Numbered from the stretch's first letter, positions 9,005 through 17,226 are shown. The stretch: DNA of 64,000 nt from UBA11663 sp049616325 (GCA_049616325.1 JBMZHG010000001.1:156706-220705); one strand, 5' to 3'. Notes: generated by a model not told the origin, from the letters alone. Numbers and translations: made by a program.

Positions 9005-9029
9005 GAGATAAGATTATACACGTAACCTC

Positions 9030-9065
9030 AAGAAGCCTCCGTTCGTAACGGGGGCTTCTTTTTTT
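9030..9065 (+). terminator. Intrinsic terminator (attenuator) between leader peptide and cysM
   Basis: AGAAGCCTCCGTT (9031-9043) pairs with AACGGGGGCTTCT (9047-9059) over a 3-nt loop with a single G-U pair; A9030 adds one more pair. A run of seven T residues follows (9059-9065). It lies 13 bases before the cysM ATG, where it would block operon expression unless antitermination occurs. The preceding gene, rodA, ends about 165 bases earlier, so this is not simply a rodA terminator. Confidence 0.88.
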
Positions 9066-9078
9066 GACCCAAACTGAG

Positions 9079-10008
9079 ATGACTGCACCCATCCTCGACC
9101 CCAGACTCTCAACGCTCGACGAACTTCGTTGGCACGTCGGCAACACGCCGTTGCACCCCATGCTTCACCTGAGCCCCAAGCCCGGCGTGGAGATCTACGC
9201 CAAACTCGAGTGGCAGCAATTTGGCGGCAGTGTGAAGGCGCGTCCGGCCTTCAACATCCTGCGTAACGCGGTCGCATCGGGCGCCCTTCGCGGCCGCCGC
9301 TTGCTCGACGCGTCCTCTGGCAACACCGGCATTGCGTACGCCATCTTCGCGGCAGCGGCTGGCATTCCCGTGACGCTTTGCATTCCTGAGAATGCCTCCA
9401 AAGAACGCAAGCACATCTTGAAGTCCTTGGGTGTAGACCTGATCTTGACCAGTCCTTTTGAAAGCACGGACGGTTCCCAAGACGTGGCACGCGAGTTGGC
9501 GCTCTCAGAGCCTGACAAGTACCATTACGTCGACCAGTACAGCAACGACGCCAACTGGATGGCGCATTACAACCACACCGGAATCGAATTGTGGGAAGAA
9601 ACGCACCACCGCATCACCCATTTCGTGGCCGGCCTAGGCACCACCGGAACCTTCACCGGAACGGGTCGACGCCTGAAGGAATTCAACGAGGACATTCAGC
9701 TCGTAGCGCTTCAACCCGAGACCGCCCTCCACGGCCTTGAAGGTTGGAAGCACCTCGAAACGGCTCGTGTTCCCAAGATTTTTGATGCAACCGTTCCGGA
9801 CGAGACCCGATTGGTCACGACCGAAGCGAGCTACACCATGCTGAAGCGCGCCGCCAAAGAAGAAGGCCTGCTGATCAGCCCTTCGGCTGCGGCCAACCTT
9901 GCGGGTGCCGTGCAGCTTGCCGAAGAACTCGAAGAAGGGGTCATTGTGACCGTGCTCGCGGACGACGCCACCAAATACAGCGAAGTCATTGAACGCCTCT
10001 TGCCATGA
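9079..10008 (+). CDS. cysM: Cysteine synthase, CysM type (probably O-phosphoserine-dependent)
   Basis: This 309-residue fold-type II PLP enzyme belongs to the cysteine synthase family. The PLP lysine is K53 in GGSVKARPA (the usual motif is S-x-K-D-R), and the phosphate-binding loop is SSGNTG (residues 79-84). A GLGTTGTFTGTGR loop and the C-terminal SPSAAANLAGA motif are present. The adjacent JAMM protease and sulfur-carrier genes match the mec-cysO-cysM set of Mycobacterium tuberculosis. There CysM joins O-phosphoserine to CysO thiocarboxylate. A basic residue, K224, sits where I align the phosphate-binding Arg220 of that enzyme. The in-frame TTG at 9064 lies in the terminator T-run, so the ATG at 9079 is preferred. 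Confidence 0.85.
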   Translation: MTAPILDPRLSTLDELRWHVGNTPLHPMLHLSPKPGVEIYAKLEWQQFGGSVKARPAFNILRNAVASGALRGRRLLDASSGNTGIAYAIFAAAAGIPVTLCIPENASKERKHILKSLGVDLILTSPFESTDGSQDVARELALSEPDKYHYVDQYSNDANWMAHYNHTGIELWEETHHRITHFVAGLGTTGTFTGTGRRLKEFNEDIQLVALQPETALHGLEGWKHLETARVPKIFDATVPDETRLVTTEASYTMLKRAAKEEGLLISPSAAANLAGAVQLAEELEEGVIVTVLADDATKYSEVIERLLP

Positions 10009-10454
10009 GTTTCCTGCCACTTGACATTGACCCCCGGGCCCTTAAGGCCATGACCAACCACGCGGAATCCGCTTTTCCCAACGAATGTTGCGGATTCTTC
10101 TACGGTTCCGAAGACGGCCAAATCCGCGCCGTCACCGTTTCCACGGAGGTGACCAACAGCAAAGAGGGCGACCAGCGCCGTCGCTTTGCGATCTCGGACA
10201 AAGACTACCTCAACGCCGAGCGGCATGCCGCCCGTGAGGGCCTCACGCTTTTGGGGGTGTACCACAGTCACCCGCTTCACCCGGCGATTCCGAGTGAACA
10301 CGATTTGGCCGTGGCCTTGCCCTATTTCAGTTACATCATCGTGAGTGTGCAGCCCGAGGGCACCGCCCACGTTCGAAGCTGGCAACTCGACGAAAGCCGG
10401 CAGTTTGCAGAAGAAACCATTGTCGCCTTGCCTGAAGCTTGGCGCATCTCTTGA
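10005..10454 (+). CDS. JAMM/Mov34 metalloprotease, Mec-like (releases cysteine from CysO)
   Basis: This 149-residue protein has a complete JAB1/MPN/Mov34 zinc site: E27 (in FPNECCGFFYG), H87-S-H89-P, S97 and D100 (HSHPLHPAIPSEHD). In mycobacteria the homologue Mec+ hydrolyses the CysO-cysteine adduct, freeing cysteine and regenerating CysO with its Gly-Gly end. The ATG overlaps the cysM stop (ATGA), indicating coupling. Because the carrier encoded next ends in Gly-Gly-Val, this protease may also trim that residue; this second role is inference. It is probably cytoplasmic, as there is no signal peptide. Confidence 0.85.
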   Translation: MSFLPLDIDPRALKAMTNHAESAFPNECCGFFYGSEDGQIRAVTVSTEVTNSKEGDQRRRFAISDKDYLNAERHAAREGLTLLGVYHSHPLHPAIPSEHDLAVALPYFSYIIVSVQPEGTAHVRSWQLDESRQFAEETIVALPEAWRIS

Positions 10455-10489
10455 CAATTCGAATTCAACAACATCACAACATTCTTGAC

Positions 10490-10765
10490 ATGGCTCAATT
10501 GATCATCCCCACGCCGTTGCGCAAATTCACCGACGGCCAAGGCATCTTCACCGAAGAAGCTGCCTCCGTGAAGGACCTCCTCGCGGCCCTCGCTTCGCAA
10601 CACCCCGGCCTCAAGCCTCACTTGTTTGAAGACTCTGGAAGCCTTCGAAGCTTCATTCGGGTGTACGTCGGCGACGAAGACATTCACGCGCTTCAAGGCG
10701 AAGACACGGCCCTTCAGGCGAACGACGAAGTCAGCATCATTCCTGCGATTGCAGGCGGCGTTTGA
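10490..10765 (+). CDS. cysO: Ubiquitin-like sulfur-carrier protein, CysO/ThiS/MoaD family
   Basis: The 91-residue beta-grasp protein has the MoaD/ThiS pattern, with a C-terminal VSIIPAIAGGV tail. The match in length and ending to mycobacterial CysO (which ends in ILPAVAGG, as I recall it) and the cysM/mec/moeB neighbours support a carrier that receives sulfur as a thiocarboxylate. The notable point is residue 91, a valine after the essential G89-G90. Adenylation requires a free glycine end, so processing is expected. I chose the ATG at 10490; an upstream in-frame ATG adds residues unlike the family. It lies 35 bases after the protease gene. Confidence 0.85.
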   Translation: MAQLIIPTPLRKFTDGQGIFTEEAASVKDLLAALASQHPGLKPHLFEDSGSLRSFIRVYVGDEDIHALQGEDTALQANDEVSIIPAIAGGV

Positions 10766-10786
10766 GCTTCCTGAGACTCGGAAACC

Positions 10787-11950
10787 ATGGAACAAATTCA
10801 GTTCAGCAAGGAGGAACTCGAGCGCTACAGCCGACACCTCATCATCCCGGAATTCAACATCGAGGGCCAGCGCAAGCTCAAGGGCTCAAGCGTTCTGGTC
10901 ATTGGTTCAGGCGGGCTCGGTTCTCCCCTGTTGTTGTACCTCGCCGCGGCCGGTGTGGGTCGAATCGGCATTGTCGACTTTGACACAGTAGACGCGAGCA
11001 ATTTGCAGCGACAGGTCCTGTTTGGAATTCAATCCGTCGGGGCGCCCAAGGCAGAAGCCGCACGAGACCGCCTCGCCTCCTTGAATCCGCACATCACCCT
11101 CGAGGTGCACAACACCAAGTTCACGAGCGCCAACGCCCGGGAACTCGTGCGCCAATACGACGTGGTGGCGGACGGCACGGACAACTTCCCCACCCGTTAC
11201 CTCGTCAACGACGCGTGCGTGTTGGAAGACAAAGTGAATGTGTACGCCAGCATTTACCGCTTCGAAGGACAGGCTTCGGTCTTCAACGAGCTTCTGCCGG
11301 ACGGAACACGCGGTCCCAATTACCGCGATTTGTTTCCCTCCCCTCCGCCTCCAGGCCTGGTGCCGAGCTGTGCGGAAGGCGGGGTGATTGGTGTGCTTCC
11401 AGGCATTCTCGGGTCCCTTCAGGCTCTTGAAGTCATCAAGGTGATCACGGGTGTGGGCGACACGCTGAGTGGACGATTGTTCTTGTTTGACGCCACGGGG
11501 TTCACCACGCGCACCATGAAGGTTCGCAAAGACCCGCGCAACCCGCTCAACGGCGAAAACCCCACCCAAACCGAACTCATCGACTACGATCAGTTCTGCG
11601 GCATTGGGGTCCCTGCGGCACAGGAACGTGCGGTCGAAGCCATCGACGTGCACGAACTCAAAGCATGGCGCGAAAGCGGCAAGGAGCACGTCCTCATCGA
11701 CGTCCGCGAGCCTTACGAATACGGCATCGCTGATATCGGGGGTGACCTCGTTCCCTTGGCTACGGTCCTCGAAAGCACCTCTCGCATTCCCAAAGACGTG
11801 CCTGTCGTGGTGCAATGCCGTTCAGGAGCGCGAAGCGCCAAAGCCATTCGCCAACTCGAAGACGCCCACGGCTACACCAACCTCGTGAACCTCACGGGAG
11901 GCATCTTGGCTTGGCAAGAAAACATTGATCCGTCGCTGGCGCGGTATTGA
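10787..11950 (+). CDS. moeB: MoeB/ThiF-type adenylyltransferase fused to rhodanese (CysO activation)
   Basis: This 387-residue protein joins an E1-like ThiF/MoeB domain (residues about 10-250) to a rhodanese domain (about 280-385), like MoeZ or Uba4. The ATP loop is GSGGLG (residues 40-45), the conserved cysteine is C195 (VPSCAEGGV) and the rhodanese cysteine is C344 (VQCRSGARS). It should adenylate the Gly-Gly end of the carrier and transfer sulfur to form the thiocarboxylate. Both zinc CxxC pairs typical of this family are replaced: N178-YR-D181 and N252-PL-N255. The gene closes the cysteine operon. Confidence 0.9.
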   Translation: MEQIQFSKEELERYSRHLIIPEFNIEGQRKLKGSSVLVIGSGGLGSPLLLYLAAAGVGRIGIVDFDTVDASNLQRQVLFGIQSVGAPKAEAARDRLASLNPHITLEVHNTKFTSANARELVRQYDVVADGTDNFPTRYLVNDACVLEDKVNVYASIYRFEGQASVFNELLPDGTRGPNYRDLFPSPPPPGLVPSCAEGGVIGVLPGILGSLQALEVIKVITGVGDTLSGRLFLFDATGFTTRTMKVRKDPRNPLNGENPTQTELIDYDQFCGIGVPAAQERAVEAIDVHELKAWRESGKEHVLIDVREPYEYGIADIGGDLVPLATVLESTSRIPKDVPVVVQCRSGARSAKAIRQLEDAHGYTNLVNLTGGILAWQENIDPSLARY

Positions 11951-12036
11951 CCGGGTTTGGCACGGTCTGTGATTTGAAGAGAGAAGCGTCGGCTCCTTTT
12001 GGGTTTTGGTTGGCCGACGTGGATAGGTTGAAGCAA

Positions 12037-12062
12037 ACGGGGCTCCCATGTGGGAGCCCCGT
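12037..12062. terminator. 12-bp bidirectional terminator hairpin between moeB and odhB
   Basis: ACGGGGCTCCCA (12037-12048) pairs perfectly with TGGGAGCCCCGT (12051-12062). Only short T-rich stretches follow on either strand (CTTTCG; TTTGCTT). It sits between the convergent stops at 11950 and 12087 and probably serves both. The rest of the 136-base gap shows nothing else. Confidence 0.75.
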
Positions 12063-12086
12063 CTTTCGTTGAATTCAAGCTTGGAA

Positions 12087-13364
12087 TCACAGGCCGAGGA
12101 GCACCTCCGTCGGCGTCTTCCCGCCGAAGAGCATGCGCTCTGGGTTCTCAATCATCTCCTTGATCATGTACAAGAATCCGACGCTTTCCTTGCCGTCGAC
12201 AATGCGGTGGTCGTAGCTGAGGGCCACGTACATGATGGGGCGAATTTCCACTTTGCCGTCAACGGCCACGGGGCGTTCCACAATGTTGTGCATGCCCAAA
12301 ATCGCACTTTGAGGCGGGTTGATGATCGGGGTCGAGAGCATCGACCCAAACACCCCTCCGTTCGTGATTGTGAAGGTGCCACCCTGCATTTCATCCACCG
12401 TCAACTCCCCGTCGCGCGCACGAATCGCCAATCGTTTGATTTCAGCTTCAATCTCCGCGAGGCTCAACGTCTCCGCGTTGCGCACCACCGGGACCATCAA
12501 GCCCTTGGGCGAACTGACCGCGATGCACACGTCCGCGTAGTCGTGGTAGATGAGTTCTTTGCCGTCGATTTGGGCGTTGATGGCCGGGAACTCCGCAAGT
12601 GCCGTCGTCACCGCCTTGGTGAAGAAGCCCATGAACCCGAGGCCCACGCCAAACTGCTCGCGAAACGCGTCCTTGTGCTTGGCGCGCAAGTCCATCACCG
12701 GCTTCATGTCCACCTCGTTGAAGGTGGTCAGCATGGCCGTCTCGTTCTTCACGGAGACCAAACGCTCCGCCACCTTCCGGCGCAGCATGCTCATCTTTTC
12801 GCGACGCGTGTCGCGGCTTCCGCTCCAGCCTGAACGCACGTTGCTGGCATCAAATCCAGCAGCCAAGGCGGCCAGCACGTCCTGCTTCAGAACGCGGCCG
12901 TCGCGGCCCGTGCCTTGAATCGAACCTGAGGGCAAGCTCGCATCCGCCATTGCCTTGCGTGCTGCAGGAGAAGCGTGTCCCGTCGCGTGGCTCGTGCCCG
13001 AGGCAACCGGCGCAGAAGGCGCTGGGGCCGGGGCAGCCGGAGCGGGGGCTGGCGCGGGAGCTGCCGCAGGTGCAGGTGCCGCTTCGGGTTGGGGAGCCGG
13101 TGACGGCGCGCCGGCGGGGCGTTCCGCATCCGTGTCAATCAAGCAACACACCTCGCCGACGGCCACCGCGTCACCTTCTTCGGCTTTGAGCGTGATGACC
13201 CCTGCAGCTTCCGCAGGCAGTTCGAGGGTTGCCTTGTCCGAGTCCACCTCAGCAATGGCTTGGTCCTTTTCAACGTAGTCGCCGTCCGACACCAGCCACG
13301 TTGCGATTTCCACTTCGGAGATGCTCTCTCCAGGGCTGGGGACTTTCATTTCAAGAATCGGCAT
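12087..13364 (-). CDS. odhB: Dihydrolipoyllysine succinyltransferase, E2 of 2-oxoglutarate dehydrogenase
   Basis: E2 is the core of the 2-oxoglutarate dehydrogenase complex of the TCA cycle. This 425-residue protein has one lipoyl domain with lipoylated K44 (EVDSDKATLEL) and a flexible Ala/Pro-rich linker (about residues 80-120). A peripheral subunit-binding domain follows (SPAARKAMAD, then GTGRDGRVLKQDV). The catalytic domain has H386 and D390 in SYDHRIVDGKE. It lies 29 bases downstream of sucA in the same orientation. That neighbour distinguishes it from an acetyl- or branched-chain acyltransferase. Confidence 0.95.
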   Translation of the reverse strand: MPILEMKVPSPGESISEVEIATWLVSDGDYVEKDQAIAEVDSDKATLELPAEAAGVITLKAEEGDAVAVGEVCCLIDTDAERPAGAPSPAPQPEAAPAPAAAPAPAPAPAAPAPAPSAPVASGTSHATGHASPAARKAMADASLPSGSIQGTGRDGRVLKQDVLAALAAGFDASNVRSGWSGSRDTRREKMSMLRRKVAERLVSVKNETAMLTTFNEVDMKPVMDLRAKHKDAFREQFGVGLGFMGFFTKAVTTALAEFPAINAQIDGKELIYHDYADVCIAVSSPKGLMVPVVRNAETLSLAEIEAEIKRLAIRARDGELTVDEMQGGTFTITNGGVFGSMLSTPIINPPQSAILGMHNIVERPVAVDGKVEIRPIMYVALSYDHRIVDGKESVGFLYMIKEMIENPERMLFGGKTPTEVLLGL

Positions 13365-13393
13365 GATCGGTTCGTTGGGTAGTCTGATTCAGG

Positions 13394-16129
13394 TCAAAAT
13401 TTCGCCATAGCCACCACCTCGTCGAGCAAGGCGTCGTGACGTTGTTGGTGCACCGCCGGAGATCCAGATGCTGGACTCGCGCTCGCGCTGCGTCCCACGT
13501 ACTGGGCTTGGCCCAGGCCGTGCAGATGCATTTGTTCGTTCACGAAGGTCCAGCCCCCCATGTTCCGAGGTTCCTCTTGGAGCCACACCAACTTAGCGTT
13601 TTTGGCGTAGCCTGCAATCACTTTCGTAATCGCCTCGGCCGGGAACGGGTGGAGCTGCTCCACGCGGACCACGGCAAGGTTTTTCGGCACGCGGTCCTCG
13701 AACTTCTCGAGCAAGTCGTAATAGACCTTGCCTGAGCAGAAGACCACCGTGTCGGCTTTTTTCGAAGCGTTGGGGTCGTTGATGACCTCTTGGAAGCCAC
13801 CCGTGCTGAAGTCCGCCAAGGTCGAAACTGCCTTGGGGTAACGCAGCAACTTCTTGGGGGTGAACACCACAAGGGGCTTGCGGAACGGACGGTGCACCTG
13901 ACGGCGCAACAGGTGGAACATGTTGGCCGGCGTCGTGCAATTGGCCACCACGATGTTGTCTCCCGAGCCAAGCTGCAAGAAACGCTCCATCCGGCCGCTG
14001 CTGTGTTCCGACCCCATGCCTTCGTAGCCGTGCGGCAAGAGCAACGTGAGGCCGTTCATCGTGCGCCATTTGTCCTCGCCCGAGGTGACGAATTGGTCCC
14101 ACATGATTTGGGCTCCGTTGTTAAAGTCCCCAAACTGCGCCTCCCAAATGGTCAGCCCATTTGGGTTGGCAAACGCGTAGCCGTATTCAAATCCGCTCAC
14201 CGCGTACTCCGAAAGCAAGCTGTTGTAAACGTCAAACTTGGCTTGGCCGTCGCGCATGTGGTTGAGGAGGATCAGCTCTTCTTCGCTGTCCTCCGTCTTC
14301 ACAACTGCGTGGCGGTGTGAAAAGGTGCCGCGTTCCACATCCTGGCCGCTCAAGCGTACCGGGTGTCCCTCGTCGAGCAACGTCGCGTAGGCGAACATCT
14401 CGCCCATCGCCCAGTCAAACTGGTCGTTCTCGATCATGCTCAAGCGGTCGGCCATCAGCTTTTTCACCTTGCGGAAGAACTTGGGTCCTTCGGGAAGCGT
14501 GTTGAATTTGGCGCCGAGCTCGAGCAGTTTTTTCTTGGCCACTCCCGTCTTGGGAGAGGTGGTTAGTTCTTCCGTCTTGGCAGGGCGGAAACCGTCCCAC
14601 AATTCGCTGAGGAAGTCGTCCACCACGGAACAAGCCATGGTTTTCGATTCTTCAAACCCGGCCTCCATCCGCGCAAGGAGCTCCTCCTTCATGGCCTCGG
14701 CTTCCTCCGCAGTCACCGTGCCGTCGGCCAGCAATTTCTGGAGGTAGGTCTCACGTGGAGACGGATGTGAAGCGATGGCCTTGTAAAGTTTGGGCTGGGT
14801 GAACTTGGGCTCGTCGCCTTCGTTGTGGCCGTACTTCCGGTAGCCCAGCAAGTCGATGTAGACGTCGCGGTGAAAGGTTTGGCGGTAGTCGAGGGCAATG
14901 TTCATCACCTGCACCACAGCCTCCACGTCGTCCGCGTTCACGTGGAACACCAAGGACTGGGTGACCTTGGCGACGTCGGTGCAGTAGGTGGAGGTTCTCG
15001 CGTCGAGGTAGTTGGTTGTGAAGCCCACCTGGTTGTTCACGACAATGTGCACAGTGCCGCCGGTGCGGTAGCCGTCGAGGCCCGCCATTTGGGCGATTTC
15101 GTACACCACGCCTTGACCGGCGATGGCCGCGTCTCCGTGAATCAATATCGGCAACACGCTGGACTCGTCGCCTTCACGAGCGTCGATGCGTGCACGTGCA
15201 ATGCCTTCGACCACCGGATCCACCGCTTCAAGGTGGGACGGGTTGGGTGCCAAAGTGATGGTGACTTCCTCGCCCGTGTCGGCGACTTGCTTCTGCGAGT
15301 ATCCGAGGTGGTACTTCACGTCGCCGTCAAACAGGCCATCGCCGTCGTACGCCTTGCCCTCGAATTCGCACAGGATGTTCGCGTAAGGCTTACCAAGGAT
15401 GTGAGCCAACGTGCTGAGGCGGCCCCGGTGGGCCATTCCGATGACGACCTCGCGAACGCCTCGCGTCGTGCCGGTCTCAATCAACGCGTCGAGGGCGGGG
15501 ATGAGGCTTTCGCCCCCTTCGAGGGAGAAACGCTTTTGGCCGACAAACTTTTTCTGAAGAAACTCTTCAAACAACGTGGCTTGGCTGATTTTCTTCAGGG
15601 CGTGCTTCCGTCCCTCCGCGTCGAGCCTCGGGCGGTTCACGAGTTCGATGTGCTCCCGGATCCACTTCAAGCGGGCGGTTTCACGGATGTACATGTACTC
15701 GATGCCAATCGAATGGCAGTACGTCTCCTCGAGGTGCGCCACGATGTTTCGCAACGTGGCGGGCCCGATGCCCACTTCGTTCCCTGCTTGGAAAACCGTG
15801 TCCAAATCCGCTTCCGACAAATCGAAGTTTTCCAACGCCAAGGTGGGGGTGTACGTGCGACGTGCACGAACAGGGTTGGTTTGCGTGAAAAGGTGGCCTC
15901 GGGTGCGGTACCCGTGGATCAAGTCCAACACCTTGAATTCCTTCAATGTGGCTGGAGAGGCTGCATCTTCCCCGTACTGGGCGCGGCTCAGGTCAAAACC
16001 AGCAAAAAAAAGCCGCCACGTGCGGTCCACCGATTCGGGGTCCTTCAAGTAGCGAGCGTACAGGGCTTCGAGCGCGCCAGGTTCAGCGTTGCTCAGAAAT
16101 GAAAGTGGGTCCATGAGGACAGGGGGCAT
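13394..16129 (-). CDS. sucA: 2-oxoglutarate dehydrogenase E1 component
   Basis: SucA is the thiamine-diphosphate-dependent E1 that decarboxylates 2-oxoglutarate and succinylates the E2 lipoyl arm. The 911-residue length fits the family. The N-terminus (LSFLSNAEPGALEALYARYLKDP) carries the E2-interaction region. Conserved blocks include GMAHRGRLSTLAHILGKPY, HGDAAIAGQGVVYE, RKYGHNEGDEP and the C-terminal LLPHGYEGMGSEHSSGRMERFLQ. It is transcribed with odhB. Two starts are possible: MPPVLMDPL at 16129 or MDPLSF at 16114. The -7 box at 16140-16147 allows either. Confidence 0.95.
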   Translation of the reverse strand: MPPVLMDPLSFLSNAEPGALEALYARYLKDPESVDRTWRLFFAGFDLSRAQYGEDAASPATLKEFKVLDLIHGYRTRGHLFTQTNPVRARRTYTPTLALENFDLSEADLDTVFQAGNEVGIGPATLRNIVAHLEETYCHSIGIEYMYIRETARLKWIREHIELVNRPRLDAEGRKHALKKISQATLFEEFLQKKFVGQKRFSLEGGESLIPALDALIETGTTRGVREVVIGMAHRGRLSTLAHILGKPYANILCEFEGKAYDGDGLFDGDVKYHLGYSQKQVADTGEEVTITLAPNPSHLEAVDPVVEGIARARIDAREGDESSVLPILIHGDAAIAGQGVVYEIAQMAGLDGYRTGGTVHIVVNNQVGFTTNYLDARTSTYCTDVAKVTQSLVFHVNADDVEAVVQVMNIALDYRQTFHRDVYIDLLGYRKYGHNEGDEPKFTQPKLYKAIASHPSPRETYLQKLLADGTVTAEEAEAMKEELLARMEAGFEESKTMACSVVDDFLSELWDGFRPAKTEELTTSPKTGVAKKKLLELGAKFNTLPEGPKFFRKVKKLMADRLSMIENDQFDWAMGEMFAYATLLDEGHPVRLSGQDVERGTFSHRHAVVKTEDSEEELILLNHMRDGQAKFDVYNSLLSEYAVSGFEYGYAFANPNGLTIWEAQFGDFNNGAQIMWDQFVTSGEDKWRTMNGLTLLLPHGYEGMGSEHSSGRMERFLQLGSGDNIVVANCTTPANMFHLLRRQVHRPFRKPLVVFTPKKLLRYPKAVSTLADFSTGGFQEVINDPNASKKADTVVFCSGKVYYDLLEKFEDRVPKNLAVVRVEQLHPFPAEAITKVIAGYAKNAKLVWLQEEPRNMGGWTFVNEQMHLHGLGQAQYVGRSASASPASGSPAVHQQRHDALLDEVVAMAKF

Positions 16130-16139
16130 TTAGCACTTG

Positions 16140-16147
16140 CAAAGATA
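16140..16147 (-). promoter_or_regulatory. -7 box TATCTTTG for sucA-odhB
   Basis: A perfect TAnnTTTG on the minus strand, ten bases before the first sucA ATG (16129) and 25 before the second (16114). Confidence 0.5.
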
Positions 16148-16186
16148 AGCCGCTCGGGTTGGACTGCCCCAAGGATTCTCAGGGAA

Positions 16187-17185
16187 TCAGTGGGTTCGCG
16201 AGGTCACGTGCTGGGCAAGTCCATCGAACCACGACCCCACTTCCTCAGGCAGGTGCAACTCCGCAAGAGCTCGCTTGGCTTCGGCGACATGCGCGTCCAT
16301 TCGACGGCGGGCTTCTTGGTCCGCTCCTGCTTCCACCATGGCCTCACGCACGGCCCGCACCTTGTCCTCCGCCTGTTCTGTTCCTGTGGCTGGGTGTTTT
16401 CCTGCCCAAAACTCCAGCGCGTTTCGACCTTCCGGATGGGCCTCGGTGGTCAACCAAAGCAGGGTCTTTTTGTCCGAAAGGATGTCGCCTCCCACCTGCT
16501 TGCCTGTGGCCCCACTTTCGCCAAACGTGTCGAGGTAATCGTCCTGGATTTGAAACGCCAATCCCACGTTGACGCCGTAGCGGTACCACGCGTCCACGCG
16601 CGCTGGAGAAGCCCCTGCAGCACGCGCACCCATGGCCGCGGAGGCCGCCAACAAAACAGACGTTTTGAGCCGAATCATGCCCACGTATTCCTCCACCGAG
16701 ACGTCCTGACGAGCCTCGAAGGCCATGTCGCTTTGCTGCCCTTCGCAAACCTCACGCGACGTCGCATTGAACAGGCGCAACACGTCGGGAAGCGCTTCCG
16801 CCGGAGTCCCTTCAAGCGCCGTCAACGCCAGCGTGTACATCACGTCACCGGACAAAACCGCAGCGTTCTCTGACCACTTCGTGTGCACCGTGGGACGGCC
16901 TCGCCGAAGCGGTGCTGCGTCCATGATGTCGTCGTGCATCAAGGTGAAATTGTGAAACAACTCCACCGCGAGGGCCGACGGCATCGCCGCATCCATCGCG
17001 CCTCCTTCCGCTTCGCAGGCCGCAAGCGCCAGCACCGGACGAATCCGCTTGCCTCCAAGTGAAAGCAAGTAGTGGATGGGTGCGTACAAGCCGTCCGCTG
17101 CCGTGGCAGGGTAAGCTTTGAGGAACGTGGTCATGGCCTGTTCCAGAGCCTCGCGCCATCGAGCTTCGTGTGGATTGGGGGTCAT
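16187..17185 (-). CDS. Trans-type polyprenyl diphosphate synthase
   Basis: This 332-residue all-helical enzyme condenses IPP with allylic diphosphates to make isoprenoid precursors. The first aspartate-rich motif is DDIMD (LMHDDIMDAAPLRRGRPT) and the second is DDYLD (FQIQDDYLDTFG); the substrate motif GGKRIRP is near residue 45. The region before the first motif (FHNFTLM) has a phenylalanine five residues upstream. That is compatible with a short product such as FPP or GGPP, but chain length cannot be fixed from sequence alone. It lies 41 bases downstream of rfbA. Confidence 0.88.
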   Translation of the reverse strand: MTPNPHEARWREALEQAMTTFLKAYPATAADGLYAPIHYLLSLGGKRIRPVLALAACEAEGGAMDAAMPSALAVELFHNFTLMHDDIMDAAPLRRGRPTVHTKWSENAAVLSGDVMYTLALTALEGTPAEALPDVLRLFNATSREVCEGQQSDMAFEARQDVSVEEYVGMIRLKTSVLLAASAAMGARAAGASPARVDAWYRYGVNVGLAFQIQDDYLDTFGESGATGKQVGGDILSDKKTLLWLTTEAHPEGRNALEFWAGKHPATGTEQAEDKVRAVREAMVEAGADQEARRRMDAHVAEAKRALAELHLPEEVGSWFDGLAQHVTSRTH

Positions 17186-17226
17186 GTGGAGGAAAGTCCT
17201 TGTGCGAAGAAAATGTTCGAGGGAGC

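Noticed and set aside
9064..9078. TTG start for cysM, 15 bases upstream of the ATG
   Set aside because: It lies in the T-run of the attenuator terminator, and the ATG at 9079 gives a normal N-terminus.
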